This document shows, in pieces, positions 42,814-51,260 of a stretch of 64,000 bases of DNA. This DNA is from Arthrobacter sp. B3I9 (GTDB lineage: Bacteria > Actinomycetota > Actinomycetes > Actinomycetales > Micrococcaceae), in NCBI RefSeq assembly GCF_030816935.1, contig NZ_JAUSYO010000001.1, positions 434,001-498,000 of the forward strand, in the 5' to 3' direction. How positions within the stretch are numbered: the stretch's first letter is position 1; each line of letters starts with the position of its first letter. The notes under the pieces are model-generated. The model did not search any database. It was not told the DNA's origin and saw only the letters and a list, made by a program, of their open reading frames with translations. Made by a program: the position numbers and the translations under genes.

Positions 42814-43039
42814 CGCGGGCGCGAGCAGAACCTGAGAAGTCTGCTTTAAAGGCGAGCTATATAACAAATCGATGGAATTATTGCACGGGTTCTGGTGCTG
42901 CCCCTTCGGCGGTGCCACCCTTTGGGGCATCACCTCTTCGCCCGCGCTCCACCGGGGTCATCGCGGAAGTCTCCGGTCCGGGATGTACACATGCTCCAGC
43001 CCCGCCGAGCTTGAGGGCGTCCTCGAGAAAGGCACCACC

Positions 43040-43747
43040 ATGCGCTCCTCGCATCGCGCACCCCTCGCGGCAACCATCGCCGCAAGCATCGCCGCTGCCG
43101 CCACCCTCGCCATGACCGGCTGCGGCCCTGCAGTTCCGGGTGGAGGTGGGTCACCCGCCTCCTCCTCCGTCGTCGCAGCAAGCCCTGCTTCGGCGAGTCC
43201 GACGCCGCCGGCGAGCGCTGCGCCGCCGTCGTCCGCTCCCGCTGCGGCCGGCCCGGTGACGTACACCTTCCCCGACGGCCACGTGTCCTTTCAGCATCCC
43301 GCCGATTGGCGGGTGGAGCTCTTTGATGCGGGAGGCTCGCCGTTCGTGGGAACGGCCACGGTATACGACGCTCCCGGCACCAAGCAGGCGACCGTCTATT
43401 CCGGGCAAATCGCCGACGGGGTGACGAGCCCTGTGACCAAGACGGTCTTCGAAGCCGCTCCCGTGCCAGGACTGAAGGGCCAGCCCGCACCTGCGGCCCA
43501 GTATTCGTTCTATGTCGATCGGGTCAATGAGCTCGCCACCTACCGCATGCACCTGACTGCCGGAGCTCCCATTGCCGGTGCGGAGATGGCACTAGATGGG
43601 ATCATCCGCACCGCCCAGGGCGTCCTGCTGGCCGACGTCAACTTCATCGACAAGCCGTTTGCAAGCGACGATGCTGCCAAGTCCTGGTTGTCGGGCGCTG
43701 AAGGGCAGGCACTCAAGGCGCTGCTGCTGAGCGTGTCCTACCGCTGA
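43040..43747 (+). CDS. Lipoprotein of unknown function
   Basis: The 235-residue protein has a signal peptide with lipobox TLAMTGC (Cys at about 26), then a Pro/Ser/Ala-rich spacer of about 45 residues, and a folded domain beginning PVTYTFPDGHVSFQHPADWRVEL. The F-x-HP-x-W-x-V strand pattern resembles other actinobacterial lipoproteins of unknown role. I chose the ATG at 43040, preceded by GAAAGG, over a longer frame from 42872 that lacks a signal peptide. It follows jetC but has a 226-base gap, so it is probably a separate unit rather than part of the Wadjet operon. Confidence 0.75.
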   Translation: MRSSHRAPLAATIAASIAAAATLAMTGCGPAVPGGGGSPASSSVVAASPASASPTPPASAAPPSSAPAAAGPVTYTFPDGHVSFQHPADWRVELFDAGGSPFVGTATVYDAPGTKQATVYSGQIADGVTSPVTKTVFEAAPVPGLKGQPAPAAQYSFYVDRVNELATYRMHLTAGAPIAGAEMALDGIIRTAQGVLLADVNFIDKPFASDDAAKSWLSGAEGQALKALLLSVSYR

Positions 43748-43891
43748 CCGCAGCTGGCCGGACCCGCCGCGGGCTCCGCGGCAGCCCGGGCCCGCGCTCG
43801 GGGGCATGACAGCGGGAGCGTGCCATTGAAGAGGGCCACTTCAGCGGTCGAAACAATTACGTTACGCAAACCTTCCTTAATTCACTGAAGG

Positions 43892-43910
43892 ATAGGCTAG
43901 CCTTACTTAG
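43892..43910. promoter_or_regulatory. DtxR/IdeR-type iron box
   Basis: The 19 bases ATAGGCTAGCCTTACTTAG match 14 of 19 positions of the DtxR/IdeR consensus, including the TAGG and TAGCCT cores. They lie 27 bases before the siderophore-uptake operon. A TAGGCT hexamer inside the box could be the -10. Iron-loaded DtxR would block this promoter, giving induction under iron shortage. Confidence 0.65.
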
Positions 43911-43937
43911 GTTCGCTCCGTTGACCTAAGGATTTTC

Positions 43938-45053
43938 ATGACCGCCCCCGTTTCCACAGACCTGCCGCCCTCTTCCTCCCGCGCCGGGCGGCTCCGCAAG
44001 GCCCGGAAGAGTGCCGCCGCCAAGTCCGCGGCGGTGCTGGCCGCCACCGTTTTGTCGCTGACCGCCTGCACCACCGGTGCCGCATCCTCCGCGCCGGCCG
44101 ATTCTGCCGCCCCGAGTGCCAGTTCGGCCTTCCCGGTCACCATCAAGCACGTCTTCGGCGAAACCACCATTCCGGAACAGCCGAAGCGAGTCGTAACCGT
44201 CTCGTGGGTCAACGACGACGTCTCGATCGCCCTCGGAGTAGTCCCGGTGGGGGTGCCCAAGAACGAGTGGGGCGGCAATGACCTCGGATCCACGCCGTGG
44301 AAGGATGCCGCCCTCGAAAAGCTCGGCGCGGGCTTCGGCTCCGAGAAGGCCCCGGCCCAGTTCTCCGAGGCGGACGGGGTCAACTTCACCGAAATCGCCA
44401 AGCTCAACCCCGACGTGATCCTCGGCGCGTACTCCGGCCTGAAAGAAGAGGATTACAAAAAGCTCAGCGAAATCGCGCCGGTGGTCGCGTATCCGGACAT
44501 CGCCTACGGCACGCCGTGGCAGGAAACCACCACCATGATCGGCACCGCGCTGGGCAAGAAAGCGGAGGCCACGAAGCTGGTCGCGGACACCGAAGCCACC
44601 ATCACGGACAAAGTTTCGAAGTACCCGCAGCTGGCGGGCAAGACCTACATCTACGGCAACCTCGAGCCCGCCAAGAGCAACGGCGTCAATGTCTACACGG
44701 CCAACGACAACCGGCCCCGTTTCCTTGACTCCCTCGGCATGAAGCTGGCACCGGTGGTCGAAGAGAAGTCGAAGGGCTCCTCCGACTTCTTCATCCCGTG
44801 GTCCGCGGAGAAGGCCAACGAACTTGAGTCCGACATCTTTGTCACCTGGGTTCCGGACTCCGCCACCACCGCCTCCATCAAGGCCGACCCGCTGCTGGGC
44901 CAGATCCCCGCTATCAAGACCGGCGCCCTGGTGGCCGACTCGGACAACACACTGACCCTGTCCATCTCGGCCTCCTCTCCGCTGAGCCTGCCGTGGTCCC
45001 TCGACACTTTCCTGCCGCAGCTTGCTGCTGCCGCAGACAAAGCAGCGAAGTAG
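43938..45053 (+). CDS. Iron-siderophore ABC transporter substrate-binding lipoprotein
   Basis: This 371-residue protein has an N-terminal signal and lipobox LSLTAC, then the periplasmic-binding fold of FecB/FepB-type proteins: PVTIKHVFGETTIPEQPKRVVT, LNPDVILGAYSGLKEEDYKKL, and GTPWQETTTMIGTALGKKAEA. It would capture ferric siderophore outside the cell and deliver it to the permeases encoded next. AAGGA lies just before the ATG, and the DtxR-type box covers its promoter. The siderophore type cannot be read from sequence. Confidence 0.93.
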   Translation: MTAPVSTDLPPSSSRAGRLRKARKSAAAKSAAVLAATVLSLTACTTGAASSAPADSAAPSASSAFPVTIKHVFGETTIPEQPKRVVTVSWVNDDVSIALGVVPVGVPKNEWGGNDLGSTPWKDAALEKLGAGFGSEKAPAQFSEADGVNFTEIAKLNPDVILGAYSGLKEEDYKKLSEIAPVVAYPDIAYGTPWQETTTMIGTALGKKAEATKLVADTEATITDKVSKYPQLAGKTYIYGNLEPAKSNGVNVYTANDNRPRFLDSLGMKLAPVVEEKSKGSSDFFIPWSAEKANELESDIFVTWVPDSATTASIKADPLLGQIPAIKTGALVADSDNTLTLSISASSPLSLPWSLDTFLPQLAAAADKAAK

Positions 45054-45065
45054 CCACCCTCAGCC

Positions 45066-46193
45066 ATGAATCCACGAACGACGGCGGTCCGGCCCGCCAT
45101 TGGCGCGCCCCCGGTGCCAGCCGCGATGGCGCCGGCAGCGCGCACCACCGAGGCGACCGCAAAGCCTGGCGCCGACGGTCCGGGCCATCCGGACAGCGGC
45201 GGCAACGGCCGCAGCACCTGGTTACTGGCCGCCGTCGTCGTCCTGGCGCTGGTGACTGCGGCATCCCTGGCGGTCGGAGCGCGCGGCCTGGCACCGGAGA
45301 CCGTCTGGCAGGCGCTGACGCAATTCGATCCGGCCAACGGCGACCATGCCGTGGTGCACGCCCGGATCCCGCGCACCGTCCTCGGCCTGCTTGCCGGGGC
45401 CGCCCTCGGGCTCGCCGGAGCCGCCATGCAGGGGCTCGCGCGGAACCCGCTGGCGGATCCGGGCATTCTGGGCGTCAACGCCGGCGCCGCGTTGGCCGTG
45501 GTCACCGGGATCTACGTCTTCGGGATTTCGTCGCTGGGCGGCTACATCTGGTTCGCCTTCATCGGCGCCGCCGCGGCGGCCGCCGTCGTCTACGTCATTG
45601 CCTCGCTGGGCAGGGACGGTGCGACGCCGGTAAAGCTCGCCCTTGCCGGCGCCGCCCTGAGCGCGGGACTGTTCTCGCTGATGAACGTCATCCTGGTGTC
45701 CAGCCAGGACACGCTGGACCGCTTCCGGTTCTGGCAGGTGGGGGGTATCGCCGGCCGTGACTGGTCCGCGGTGCTCCCCGGTGTGCCGTTCCTGGTACTG
45801 GGTGCCGCGATCGTGCTCGGCGCCGGACGGACCCTGAATAGCCTGGCCCTGGGGGACGATATAGCCCGCGGGCTGGGCCAGCGGGTCGGCCTGGTCCGCG
45901 GAATCACCGCGGCGGGCATCGTCCTCCTGTGCGGCTCGGCTACCGCGCTGGCGGGTCCCATCGGCTTCGTGGGCCTTGTCATTCCCCACGCGGTGCGCTT
46001 CCTGAGCGGCCCGGATTACCGCTGGATCCTGCCCATCTCCACGATCCTGGCCCCGGCTCTGCTGCTGGCCGCCGATGTGGCCGGCCGCGTGGTCTTGCTG
46101 CCGGGCGAAGTCCCCGCCGGGATCATGACGGCCCTCGTGGGCGCGCCCGTGTTCGTGTGGCTGGTCCGGCGCGGAAAGGGGGCCTCGTTGTGA
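45066..46193 (+). CDS. FecCD-family siderophore permease
   Basis: One of two membrane subunits of the iron-siderophore ABC importer. The 375 residues start with an Ala/Pro-rich cytoplasmic segment, then about ten helices. Hallmarks are RIPRTVLGLLAGAALGLAGAAMQGLARNPLADPGILG and GPIGFVGLVIPHAVRFLSGPDYR, the loop that contacts the ATPase. It starts 12 bases after the binding-protein stop with no clear ribosome site, so coupling is likely. Its end overlaps the next permease gene by four bases. Confidence 0.93.
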   Translation: MNPRTTAVRPAIGAPPVPAAMAPAARTTEATAKPGADGPGHPDSGGNGRSTWLLAAVVVLALVTAASLAVGARGLAPETVWQALTQFDPANGDHAVVHARIPRTVLGLLAGAALGLAGAAMQGLARNPLADPGILGVNAGAALAVVTGIYVFGISSLGGYIWFAFIGAAAAAAVVYVIASLGRDGATPVKLALAGAALSAGLFSLMNVILVSSQDTLDRFRFWQVGGIAGRDWSAVLPGVPFLVLGAAIVLGAGRTLNSLALGDDIARGLGQRVGLVRGITAAGIVLLCGSATALAGPIGFVGLVIPHAVRFLSGPDYRWILPISTILAPALLLAADVAGRVVLLPGEVPAGIMTALVGAPVFVWLVRRGKGASL

Positions 46194-47368
46194 GGACCGC
46201 ACCCATCGCCGAGCCCGTCAAGCCCGGCGAGCCCGTCGACCCCGCCGAGCCCGTCGACCCCGCCGAGCCCGTCGAGATGACAGTTCGCAGCAGTGTTGGG
46301 CGCGGACATTGGTGTTATCTGCCGACTCGAGGGGCCTTCCGCAGCCGCACCGCGGTGTTGGCGTCCGCCGTCGTGGTTCTCTTCGCAGCGGGCGTCCTGC
46401 TGGGGAGTTACACCGTCACCATCCCGGACTTCTTCCGGATCCTGGCAGCCCACTTCACTGGTGGTCCGAAGATCCCCGGGGCAAGCTTCATCGTGATGGA
46501 GAACAAGCTGCCGCGGGCCGTGACCGGGGCGCTGATCGGTGCTGCATTCGGGCTCTCCGGCGGGCTGTTCCAGACGATGCTGCGCAATCCGCTGGCCAGC
46601 CCCGACGTGATCGGCATCAGCTACGGGGCAAGCGCCGCCGCGGTCACAGCCATCGTGGTCTTCGGGGCCTCCGGCACGGTCGTCTCCGGCGCTGCCCTGG
46701 CCGGAGCGCTCGGCGTTGCCGCACTTATATATGCCGTTTCCCGGAGCCGCGGCCTGGGCTCCGGTCCGGCATCGGGAGGGCGTAGCGATGCTGCCGGCAA
46801 CCGGCTGATTCTGGCTGGAGTCGGGATCGCCGCCGCGCTTCAGGCCGTGGTCAGCTTCCTGATGACCCGGGCGGATATCCGCACTGCCGCTGACGCCCTC
46901 GTCTGGCTCAACGGCTCGTTGAACGCCGCAAGCTGGGACCGGGCCGGGATCCTCGGCCTGGCCTTGCTCGTCCTGATTCCGGCCGTCCTGTTCCTGGCCG
47001 GACGGCTGCGCATCCTCGAACTCGGTGACGATGCCGCCGCCGGCCTCGGCGTCAGGGTCGGAAGCACACGCCTGGCGGTAGTCGTCACCGCCGTCGCCCT
47101 CGCTGCTGCCGGCACGGCGGCGGCCGGTCCGGTTGCCTTCGTTGCGTTCCTCGCAGGCCCCATCGCCCGGCGCTTTGTGCGCAAAGCCAGCCTCCCGGCC
47201 TCGGCCCTCACCGGCGCGCTGATCGTCCTCTCGGCGGACTACGTGGCCGCGAACATCGCCCCGCTGCTTCTGCACGGCACCGTCCTGCCGGTGGGAGTGG
47301 TGACCGGCGCGCTGGGTGCCCCCTTCCTGCTTTGGCTGCTGGTCAGCTCCAACCGAAAGGATGCCTGA
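46190..47368 (+). CDS. Second FecCD-family siderophore permease
   Basis: The partner permease of 392 residues. It has the family loops KLPRAVTGALIGAAFGLSGG, FQTMLRNPLASPDVIGISYG and GPVAFVAFLAGPIARRFV. The GTG at 46190 overlaps the previous stop (GTGA), which fixes the start. Its N-terminus holds a short repeat of Glu-Pro-Val-Asp-Pro-Ala from an 18-bp tandem repeat, an unusual addition ahead of the first helix. The C-terminus runs directly into the ATPase gene. Confidence 0.92.
   Translation: MRTAPIAEPVKPGEPVDPAEPVDPAEPVEMTVRSSVGRGHWCYLPTRGAFRSRTAVLASAVVVLFAAGVLLGSYTVTIPDFFRILAAHFTGGPKIPGASFIVMENKLPRAVTGALIGAAFGLSGGLFQTMLRNPLASPDVIGISYGASAAAVTAIVVFGASGTVVSGAALAGALGVAALIYAVSRSRGLGSGPASGGRSDAAGNRLILAGVGIAAALQAVVSFLMTRADIRTAADALVWLNGSLNAASWDRAGILGLALLVLIPAVLFLAGRLRILELGDDAAAGLGVRVGSTRLAVVVTAVALAAAGTAAAGPVAFVAFLAGPIARRFVRKASLPASALTGALIVLSADYVAANIAPLLLHGTVLPVGVVTGALGAPFLLWLLVSSNRKDA
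46211..46276. repeat. 18-bp tandem repeat in permease gene
   Basis: The unit GAGCCCGTCGACCCCGCC occurs twice exactly (46229-46246, 46247-46264), with a variant before it (46211-46228) and a partial copy after it. It is in frame and encodes a Pro/Glu/Val/Asp-rich N-terminal tail. Confidence 0.85.
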
Positions 47369-47369
47369 A

Positions 47370-48200
47370 ATGGCAGCTTTGCACACCTCCGGCCTGACCC
47401 TCACGTACGGTCAGCGCGCCGTCGTCGAGGGCCTGACCGCCGACATCCCGCCGGGGAAAATCACCATGATCGTCGGCGCCAACGCCTGCGGGAAGTCCAC
47501 GCTGCTGCGGGGCCTGTCCCGGCTGCTCAAGCCCGCCGCCGGCACGGTGACGCTGGACGGCATAGACATCCGTGCCCGCCCCGCCCGCCAGCTCGCGCGC
47601 AGCCTGGGGCTCCTCCCGCAGCAACCCGTTGCCCCGGACGGCATCACGGTCCGCGACCTCGTGGGCCGGGGCCGCTACCCGCACCAGGGCTTTTTCCGGT
47701 CCTGGTCCCCGGAGGACGAACGCGCTGTGCAACGCGCCCTGTCCGCGACAGACACCCTGGTGCTCGCCGAACGCAGCGTGGACGAACTCTCCGGCGGGCA
47801 GCGCCAGCGTGCCTGGATCGCCATGGCGCTTGCCCAGGAAACGGACGTGCTGCTTTTGGACGAGCCGACCATCTACCTCGATCTCGCCCACCAGGTGGAA
47901 GTCCTCGACCTCATCACCGATCTGAACCGGGAGCGCGGCACCACCGTGGTGATCGTGCTGCACGATCTCAACCTTGCCGCCCGGTACGCGGACCACGTCA
48001 TCGCCATGAAGAGCGGACGGATCGTCGCCGAAGGCGCGTCCCGCGACGTGGTCACCGAAAACCTGGTGGAAGAGGTGTTCGGCCTGGCCTGCCGCGTGGC
48101 TCCGGACCCGGTTTCCGGAGCACCGCTGATCATTCCGCTGGGCCGACACCACGCCGAGCCCGTCCACGCCGCAACAACCAGCCTGGAGTTGATCCCATGA
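47370..48200 (+). CDS. Siderophore ABC transporter ATP-binding protein
   Basis: The ATPase that powers the importer, about 276 residues. It has Walker A VGANACGKSTLLRG, a Q-loop LGLLPQQPVAPDG, signature ELSGGQRQRAWIAMALAQ, Walker B VLLLDEPTIYLDLAHQ and the H-loop VLHDLNLAARYAD. The pattern is that of FecE/FepC. The ATG at 47370 has AAAGG upstream and lies just after the permease stop; a slightly earlier ATG at 47361 is possible. It overlaps the next gene by four bases. Confidence 0.95.
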   Translation: MAALHTSGLTLTYGQRAVVEGLTADIPPGKITMIVGANACGKSTLLRGLSRLLKPAAGTVTLDGIDIRARPARQLARSLGLLPQQPVAPDGITVRDLVGRGRYPHQGFFRSWSPEDERAVQRALSATDTLVLAERSVDELSGGQRQRAWIAMALAQETDVLLLDEPTIYLDLAHQVEVLDLITDLNRERGTTVVIVLHDLNLAARYADHVIAMKSGRIVAEGASRDVVTENLVEEVFGLACRVAPDPVSGAPLIIPLGRHHAEPVHAATTSLELIP

Positions 48201-49264
48201 CCGCAACCAACAGCCCCCTCCGCACGATCCACGCGCGGGCGTCGGCGGCCGAACCGATGACGATGGCATTTGAAGTCCAGGTCACGGCGGTTCAGCAGCT
48301 CACACCGACCTTCCGCCGGATCACCTTCGGTGGCTACTCGCTCCGGGACTTCGGCGTGCATGGCAACACCCTGGACCTGCGGATCAAACTCATGATCCCG
48401 TCTCTGGCCAAAGATGGCCACCCCCTCCCGCTGCCCGAATTCCGGACGGAACAGGCGGGCTGGTACCAGGACTGGCTGGGCCAGGACCCGTCCGTCCGGG
48501 GTTCCATGCGCACCTATACGGTCCGCCGGGAGCGCCTTGACGCCGTCTACCCGGAAATAGACGTCGATTTCGCACTGCACGGTGACCATACCGGCCACGG
48601 CGGCCCGGCGGCGGACTGGGCCCTGCGGGCCAGCCCGGGGGATACCCTCAAGCTGATCGGGCCCAACAACAGGGCGGCGCACTGTGTGACCGCGGAACAG
48701 TACTCAGGCATCGAATGGCGGCCCGGCCTGGCCCAGCGCGTACTGCTGGCCGGCGATGAGACGGCCGTCCCGGCCATCAGCGCAATCCTGGAAAGCCTTC
48801 CGCCCTACATGAGCGGGCAGGCCATCCTCGAGGTCCCGGAAAGCGGTGACTTCCAGGACGTGATGACAGCGGCCGACGTCGAGATCAGCTGGCTTGCACG
48901 TTCCACCGCGGCCGGTGGCCCGGTTCCCCACGGCCGGCTGCTGCAGGAAGCGGTCCGCGCCGCGGTGCCGCTCCCCGGCTGGGTAGGCAGGAAGACGACG
49001 GAGCGGGTGGCCGGACCGGAGCCCGAGGACGTCGACGTGGACCAGCACGTCCTCTGGGAGACGCCGGCCCGGATGGACACCGCGGCCATCGCGGCCGGCA
49101 GAAACCCGGACACACCTGCCGGCGTTGCGCCGTTCTATGCCTGGATAGCGGGCGAAGCAGGCGTCATCAAGGAGATGCGCCGCTACCTGGTCCGGGATGT
49201 GGGAATCGACCGGAAACAGGTGGCGTTCATGGGGTACTGGCGCCAGGGCAAGGCCGAGCTGTGA
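48197..49264 (+). CDS. Siderophore-interacting protein (ferric-siderophore reductase)
   Basis: This 355-residue flavoprotein of the SIP/ViuB family releases iron from siderophores in the cytoplasm by reduction. The FAD domain contains SMRTYTVRRERLDAVYPEIDVDFALHG (split around the RxYT motif), then DWALRASPGDTLKLIGPN, and the NAD(P)H side has LLAGDETAVPAISAILESLP and the terminal FMGYWRQGKAE. The C-terminal YAWIAGEAGVIKEMRRYLV is typical. Its start overlaps the ATPase stop (ATGA), so it completes the uptake operon. Confidence 0.94.
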   Translation: MTATNSPLRTIHARASAAEPMTMAFEVQVTAVQQLTPTFRRITFGGYSLRDFGVHGNTLDLRIKLMIPSLAKDGHPLPLPEFRTEQAGWYQDWLGQDPSVRGSMRTYTVRRERLDAVYPEIDVDFALHGDHTGHGGPAADWALRASPGDTLKLIGPNNRAAHCVTAEQYSGIEWRPGLAQRVLLAGDETAVPAISAILESLPPYMSGQAILEVPESGDFQDVMTAADVEISWLARSTAAGGPVPHGRLLQEAVRAAVPLPGWVGRKTTERVAGPEPEDVDVDQHVLWETPARMDTAAIAAGRNPDTPAGVAPFYAWIAGEAGVIKEMRRYLVRDVGIDRKQVAFMGYWRQGKAEL

Positions 49265-49269
49265 CGCCG

Positions 49270-49300
49270 CAGCTCCCGTATATATGGTCGCGGGAAGCTG
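49270..49300 (+). terminator. Possible terminator of the siderophore operon
   Basis: CAGCTCCCG (49270-49278) pairs with CGGGAAGCTG (49291-49300) with one bulge. It lies just after the operon's last stop codon and before a convergent gene. No T-run follows. Confidence 0.4.
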
Positions 49301-49341
49301 GTGCGGGCGGGCTGGAGAGCCGGCAACGGCCCGCGGGCAGG

Positions 49342-49629
49342 CTAGCTGTCCAGCAGGTTCTCGAAGCCCGGCGCCACCCTGTTGGCGTGGAACTCCATGA
49401 CCTCGAAGTCGGCCACTCCGTTGACGTAGAAGGGGTCCTTGGCAAGCGAGGCGTCCAGGACCGCCCGGTCCGCATTGGAAAGCAGCAGCCCTCCGGTGCG
49501 CGGGATCTTCCGCCCCGCCACCATAAAGACGCCCTCATCGAAGGCCGCCTGCAACCACGTGACGTGGGCGGGAAGATGGAATTCAACGATCTCTTCGGGG
49601 ACTTTATAGCTCAGGGAGACGACGTACAT
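49342..49629 (-). CDS. YCII-domain protein
   Basis: The 95-residue protein matches the YCII/muconolactone-isomerase-like fold: MYVVSLSYKVPEEIVEFHLPAHVTWLQAAFDEG, where the His after the first helix is the conserved family residue, then FMVAGRKIPRTGGLLLSN and DPFYVNGVADFEVMEFHANR. YCII proteins are small dimers of uncertain role. It converges on the siderophore operon and diverges from the MarR gene. Confidence 0.85.
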   Translation of the reverse strand: MYVVSLSYKVPEEIVEFHLPAHVTWLQAAFDEGVFMVAGRKIPRTGGLLLSNADRAVLDASLAKDPFYVNGVADFEVMEFHANRVAPGFENLLDS

Positions 49630-49717
49630 ACGGCCAGCCTACCGCCTGGTCCGCGGCACGCTTCGGGCCGTCTACGTCGTCGGGGAACGGGTTGAACGGT
49701 CAAGCAACAGTGCCTTC

Positions 49718-49723
49718 TAGAAT
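49718..49723 (+). promoter_or_regulatory. -10 element of a leaderless promoter (MarR gene)
   Basis: TAGAAT ends six bases before the ATG at 49730. There is no Shine-Dalgarno. Confidence 0.55.
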
Positions 49724-49729
49724 GGACTC

Positions 49730-50212
49730 ATGACCGAACCGCGCTGGCTGAACGCCGACGAACGCCGTGCCTGGCTGGCCCAGCTCAGCATCAATACGCT
49801 GCTGCCCGCAGCCCTGGACACGCAGCTGCACGGTGCAGGCAAGCTTTCCCTGTTTGATTACAACGTGCTGGCGATGCTGTCCGAGGCCGACGACCGGTTC
49901 CTGCCGATGAGTGAGCTGGCAGCGCGCACCAGTGCCTCCCTGTCTCGGCTCTCGCATGTGGTGACGAAGCTGCAAAACCGCGGCTGGGTGGAACGGCGCC
50001 CGCACCCCGGGGACGCCCGGGTCACTACGGCACATCTCACGGAGACCGGCATGGCCACCATCGAGCACCTCGCGCCCGGGCATGTGGAGGCGGTCCGTTC
50101 GCTGTTCCTTGATGCGCTCAGCGAGGACGACGTCGCGGATCTGGCCCGGATCGGTGAGAAAATCGTGGCCCGCCTCGACGACGACCATTGGATCCTGCGC
50201 GAAAGCATTTAG
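49730..50212 (+). CDS. MarR-family regulator
   Basis: The 160-residue protein shows the MarR pattern: FDYNVLAMLSEADDRFLPMSELAARTSASLSRLSHVVTKL (helices and recognition helix), then NRGWVERRPHPGDARVTTAHLTETG for the wing. The neighbour on the other strand is the YCII gene; downstream is an SGNH hydrolase with its own start region. Its regulated gene is not obvious. The leaderless promoter sets the start. Confidence 0.88.
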   Translation: MTEPRWLNADERRAWLAQLSINTLLPAALDTQLHGAGKLSLFDYNVLAMLSEADDRFLPMSELAARTSASLSRLSHVVTKLQNRGWVERRPHPGDARVTTAHLTETGMATIEHLAPGHVEAVRSLFLDALSEDDVADLARIGEKIVARLDDDHWILRESI

Positions 50213-50228
50213 CAGGACGCTGCACAGA

Positions 50229-50258
50229 GCTACCGGACACGGCGCTACCGGACACGGC
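50229..50258. repeat. 15-bp tandem duplication
   Basis: GCTACCGGACACGGC occurs twice in tandem between the MarR and SGNH genes. Another 15-bp-period array lies just after the SGNH gene. Confidence 0.8.
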
Positions 50259-50326
50259 GGCGCCGCGGCCCGCGGCCTTCCGGCCCTTCTTTGTTTGCTT
50301 GGGGCAACTGCTGGCAGACTAGCTCC

Positions 50327-51088
50327 ATGGATTTCACGTCCCGCTACGTAGCCCTCGGAGACTCCTTTACGGAAGGCGTCGGCGACGACGACTCTATGCG
50401 GCCCAACGGCGTCCGGGGATGGGCGGACCGGGTGGCAGAGCAGCTCGGCGCCGCAGACCCCGGTTTCGGCTACGCAAACCTCGCTATCCGGGGCCGCAAG
50501 CTCCGCCAGATCATGGCTGAACAGGTGGACGCCGCCGTCGCTCTCAAACCCACCCTGGTGAGCATCTATGCCGGCGCGAACGACATACTCCGGCCCAAGG
50601 TGGACATCGATGACCTTCTGGCGGACTACGACGCCGGCATCGGCAAGCTCACGGCCACCGGTGCCACGGTTGTCATGTTCACCGGCTTCGACGCGCGCGG
50701 CTCCAAGGTATTCGGCACAATGCGCGGCCGCACTGCCATCTACAACGAGTTGGTCCGCGGCATTGCCGGCGACCACGGTGCCCTGCTGGTGGACTACTGG
50801 CGCTTCAACGAGTACTACGACTGGGGCATGTGGGCTACCGACCGGATGCACATGTCGCCGGCGGGCCACGCGAACATGGCCAAACGTGTCCTGACCGTCC
50901 TGGAACACGACCACTCGATCGACGTCCCGCCGATGACGCCGGTGCCGGAATTGAGCCGGGCCGAAGCGATCCGCGCCAACGCCCGCTGGGTCCGGGAATT
51001 CGCCGCGCCGTGGGTGGTCCGCCGCGTCACGGGCAAATCCTCCGGCGACGGACTGGCGCCGCGCTACGCCAAGCTCTCCCGCCTGTAG
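50327..51088 (+). CDS. SGNH/GDSL-family hydrolase
   Basis: The 253-residue protein has the SGNH blocks: YVALGDSFTEGVGDDD (nucleophile Ser in GDS), YANLAIRGRKL (block II Gly), SIYAGANDILRP (block III Asn), and TDRMHMSPAGHANMA (catalytic Asp and His). It is probably a cytoplasmic esterase or lipase, as no signal peptide is seen. The longer frame from 50291 is unlikely; the ATG at 50327 is six bases after a CAGACT hexamer that resembles the leaderless -10. Tandem repeats flank the gene on both sides. Confidence 0.9.
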   Translation: MDFTSRYVALGDSFTEGVGDDDSMRPNGVRGWADRVAEQLGAADPGFGYANLAIRGRKLRQIMAEQVDAAVALKPTLVSIYAGANDILRPKVDIDDLLADYDAGIGKLTATGATVVMFTGFDARGSKVFGTMRGRTAIYNELVRGIAGDHGALLVDYWRFNEYYDWGMWATDRMHMSPAGHANMAKRVLTVLEHDHSIDVPPMTPVPELSRAEAIRANARWVREFAAPWVVRRVTGKSSGDGLAPRYAKLSRL

Positions 51089-51179
51089 CACCGCGCAGTC
51101 CGGCACCGCGCAGTCCGGCACTGCGCAGTCCGGCACTGCGCAGCCCGGTCGCGGCGCAGCCCGGTCGCGGCACAGCGCG
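51088..51179. repeat. 15/16-bp tandem repeat array
   Basis: Four copies of a 15-base unit (GCACCGCGCAGTCCG and close variants) occupy 51088-51147, followed by two 16-base variants ending near 51179. The array begins at the stop codon of the SGNH gene and ends about 80 bases before the beta-glucosidase start. Confidence 0.85.
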
Positions 51180-51260
51180 TTCCGGGTGGCAGCCCCGGAT
51201 GGCAGACTGTATGGATCACTACTCGCTGGTTTCCGGAATTTCCCAAGGAGCAGTTCGACG

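Noticed and set aside
42872..43039. Upstream extension of the lipoprotein, or a start of jetD
   Set aside because: The extension lacks a ribosome site and would bury the signal peptide; it shows no DUF3322 or Toprim-like motif.
51088..51179. Tandem repeats as a CRISPR array
   Set aside because: The 15-16-base units follow one another with no spacers, and no cas gene is near.
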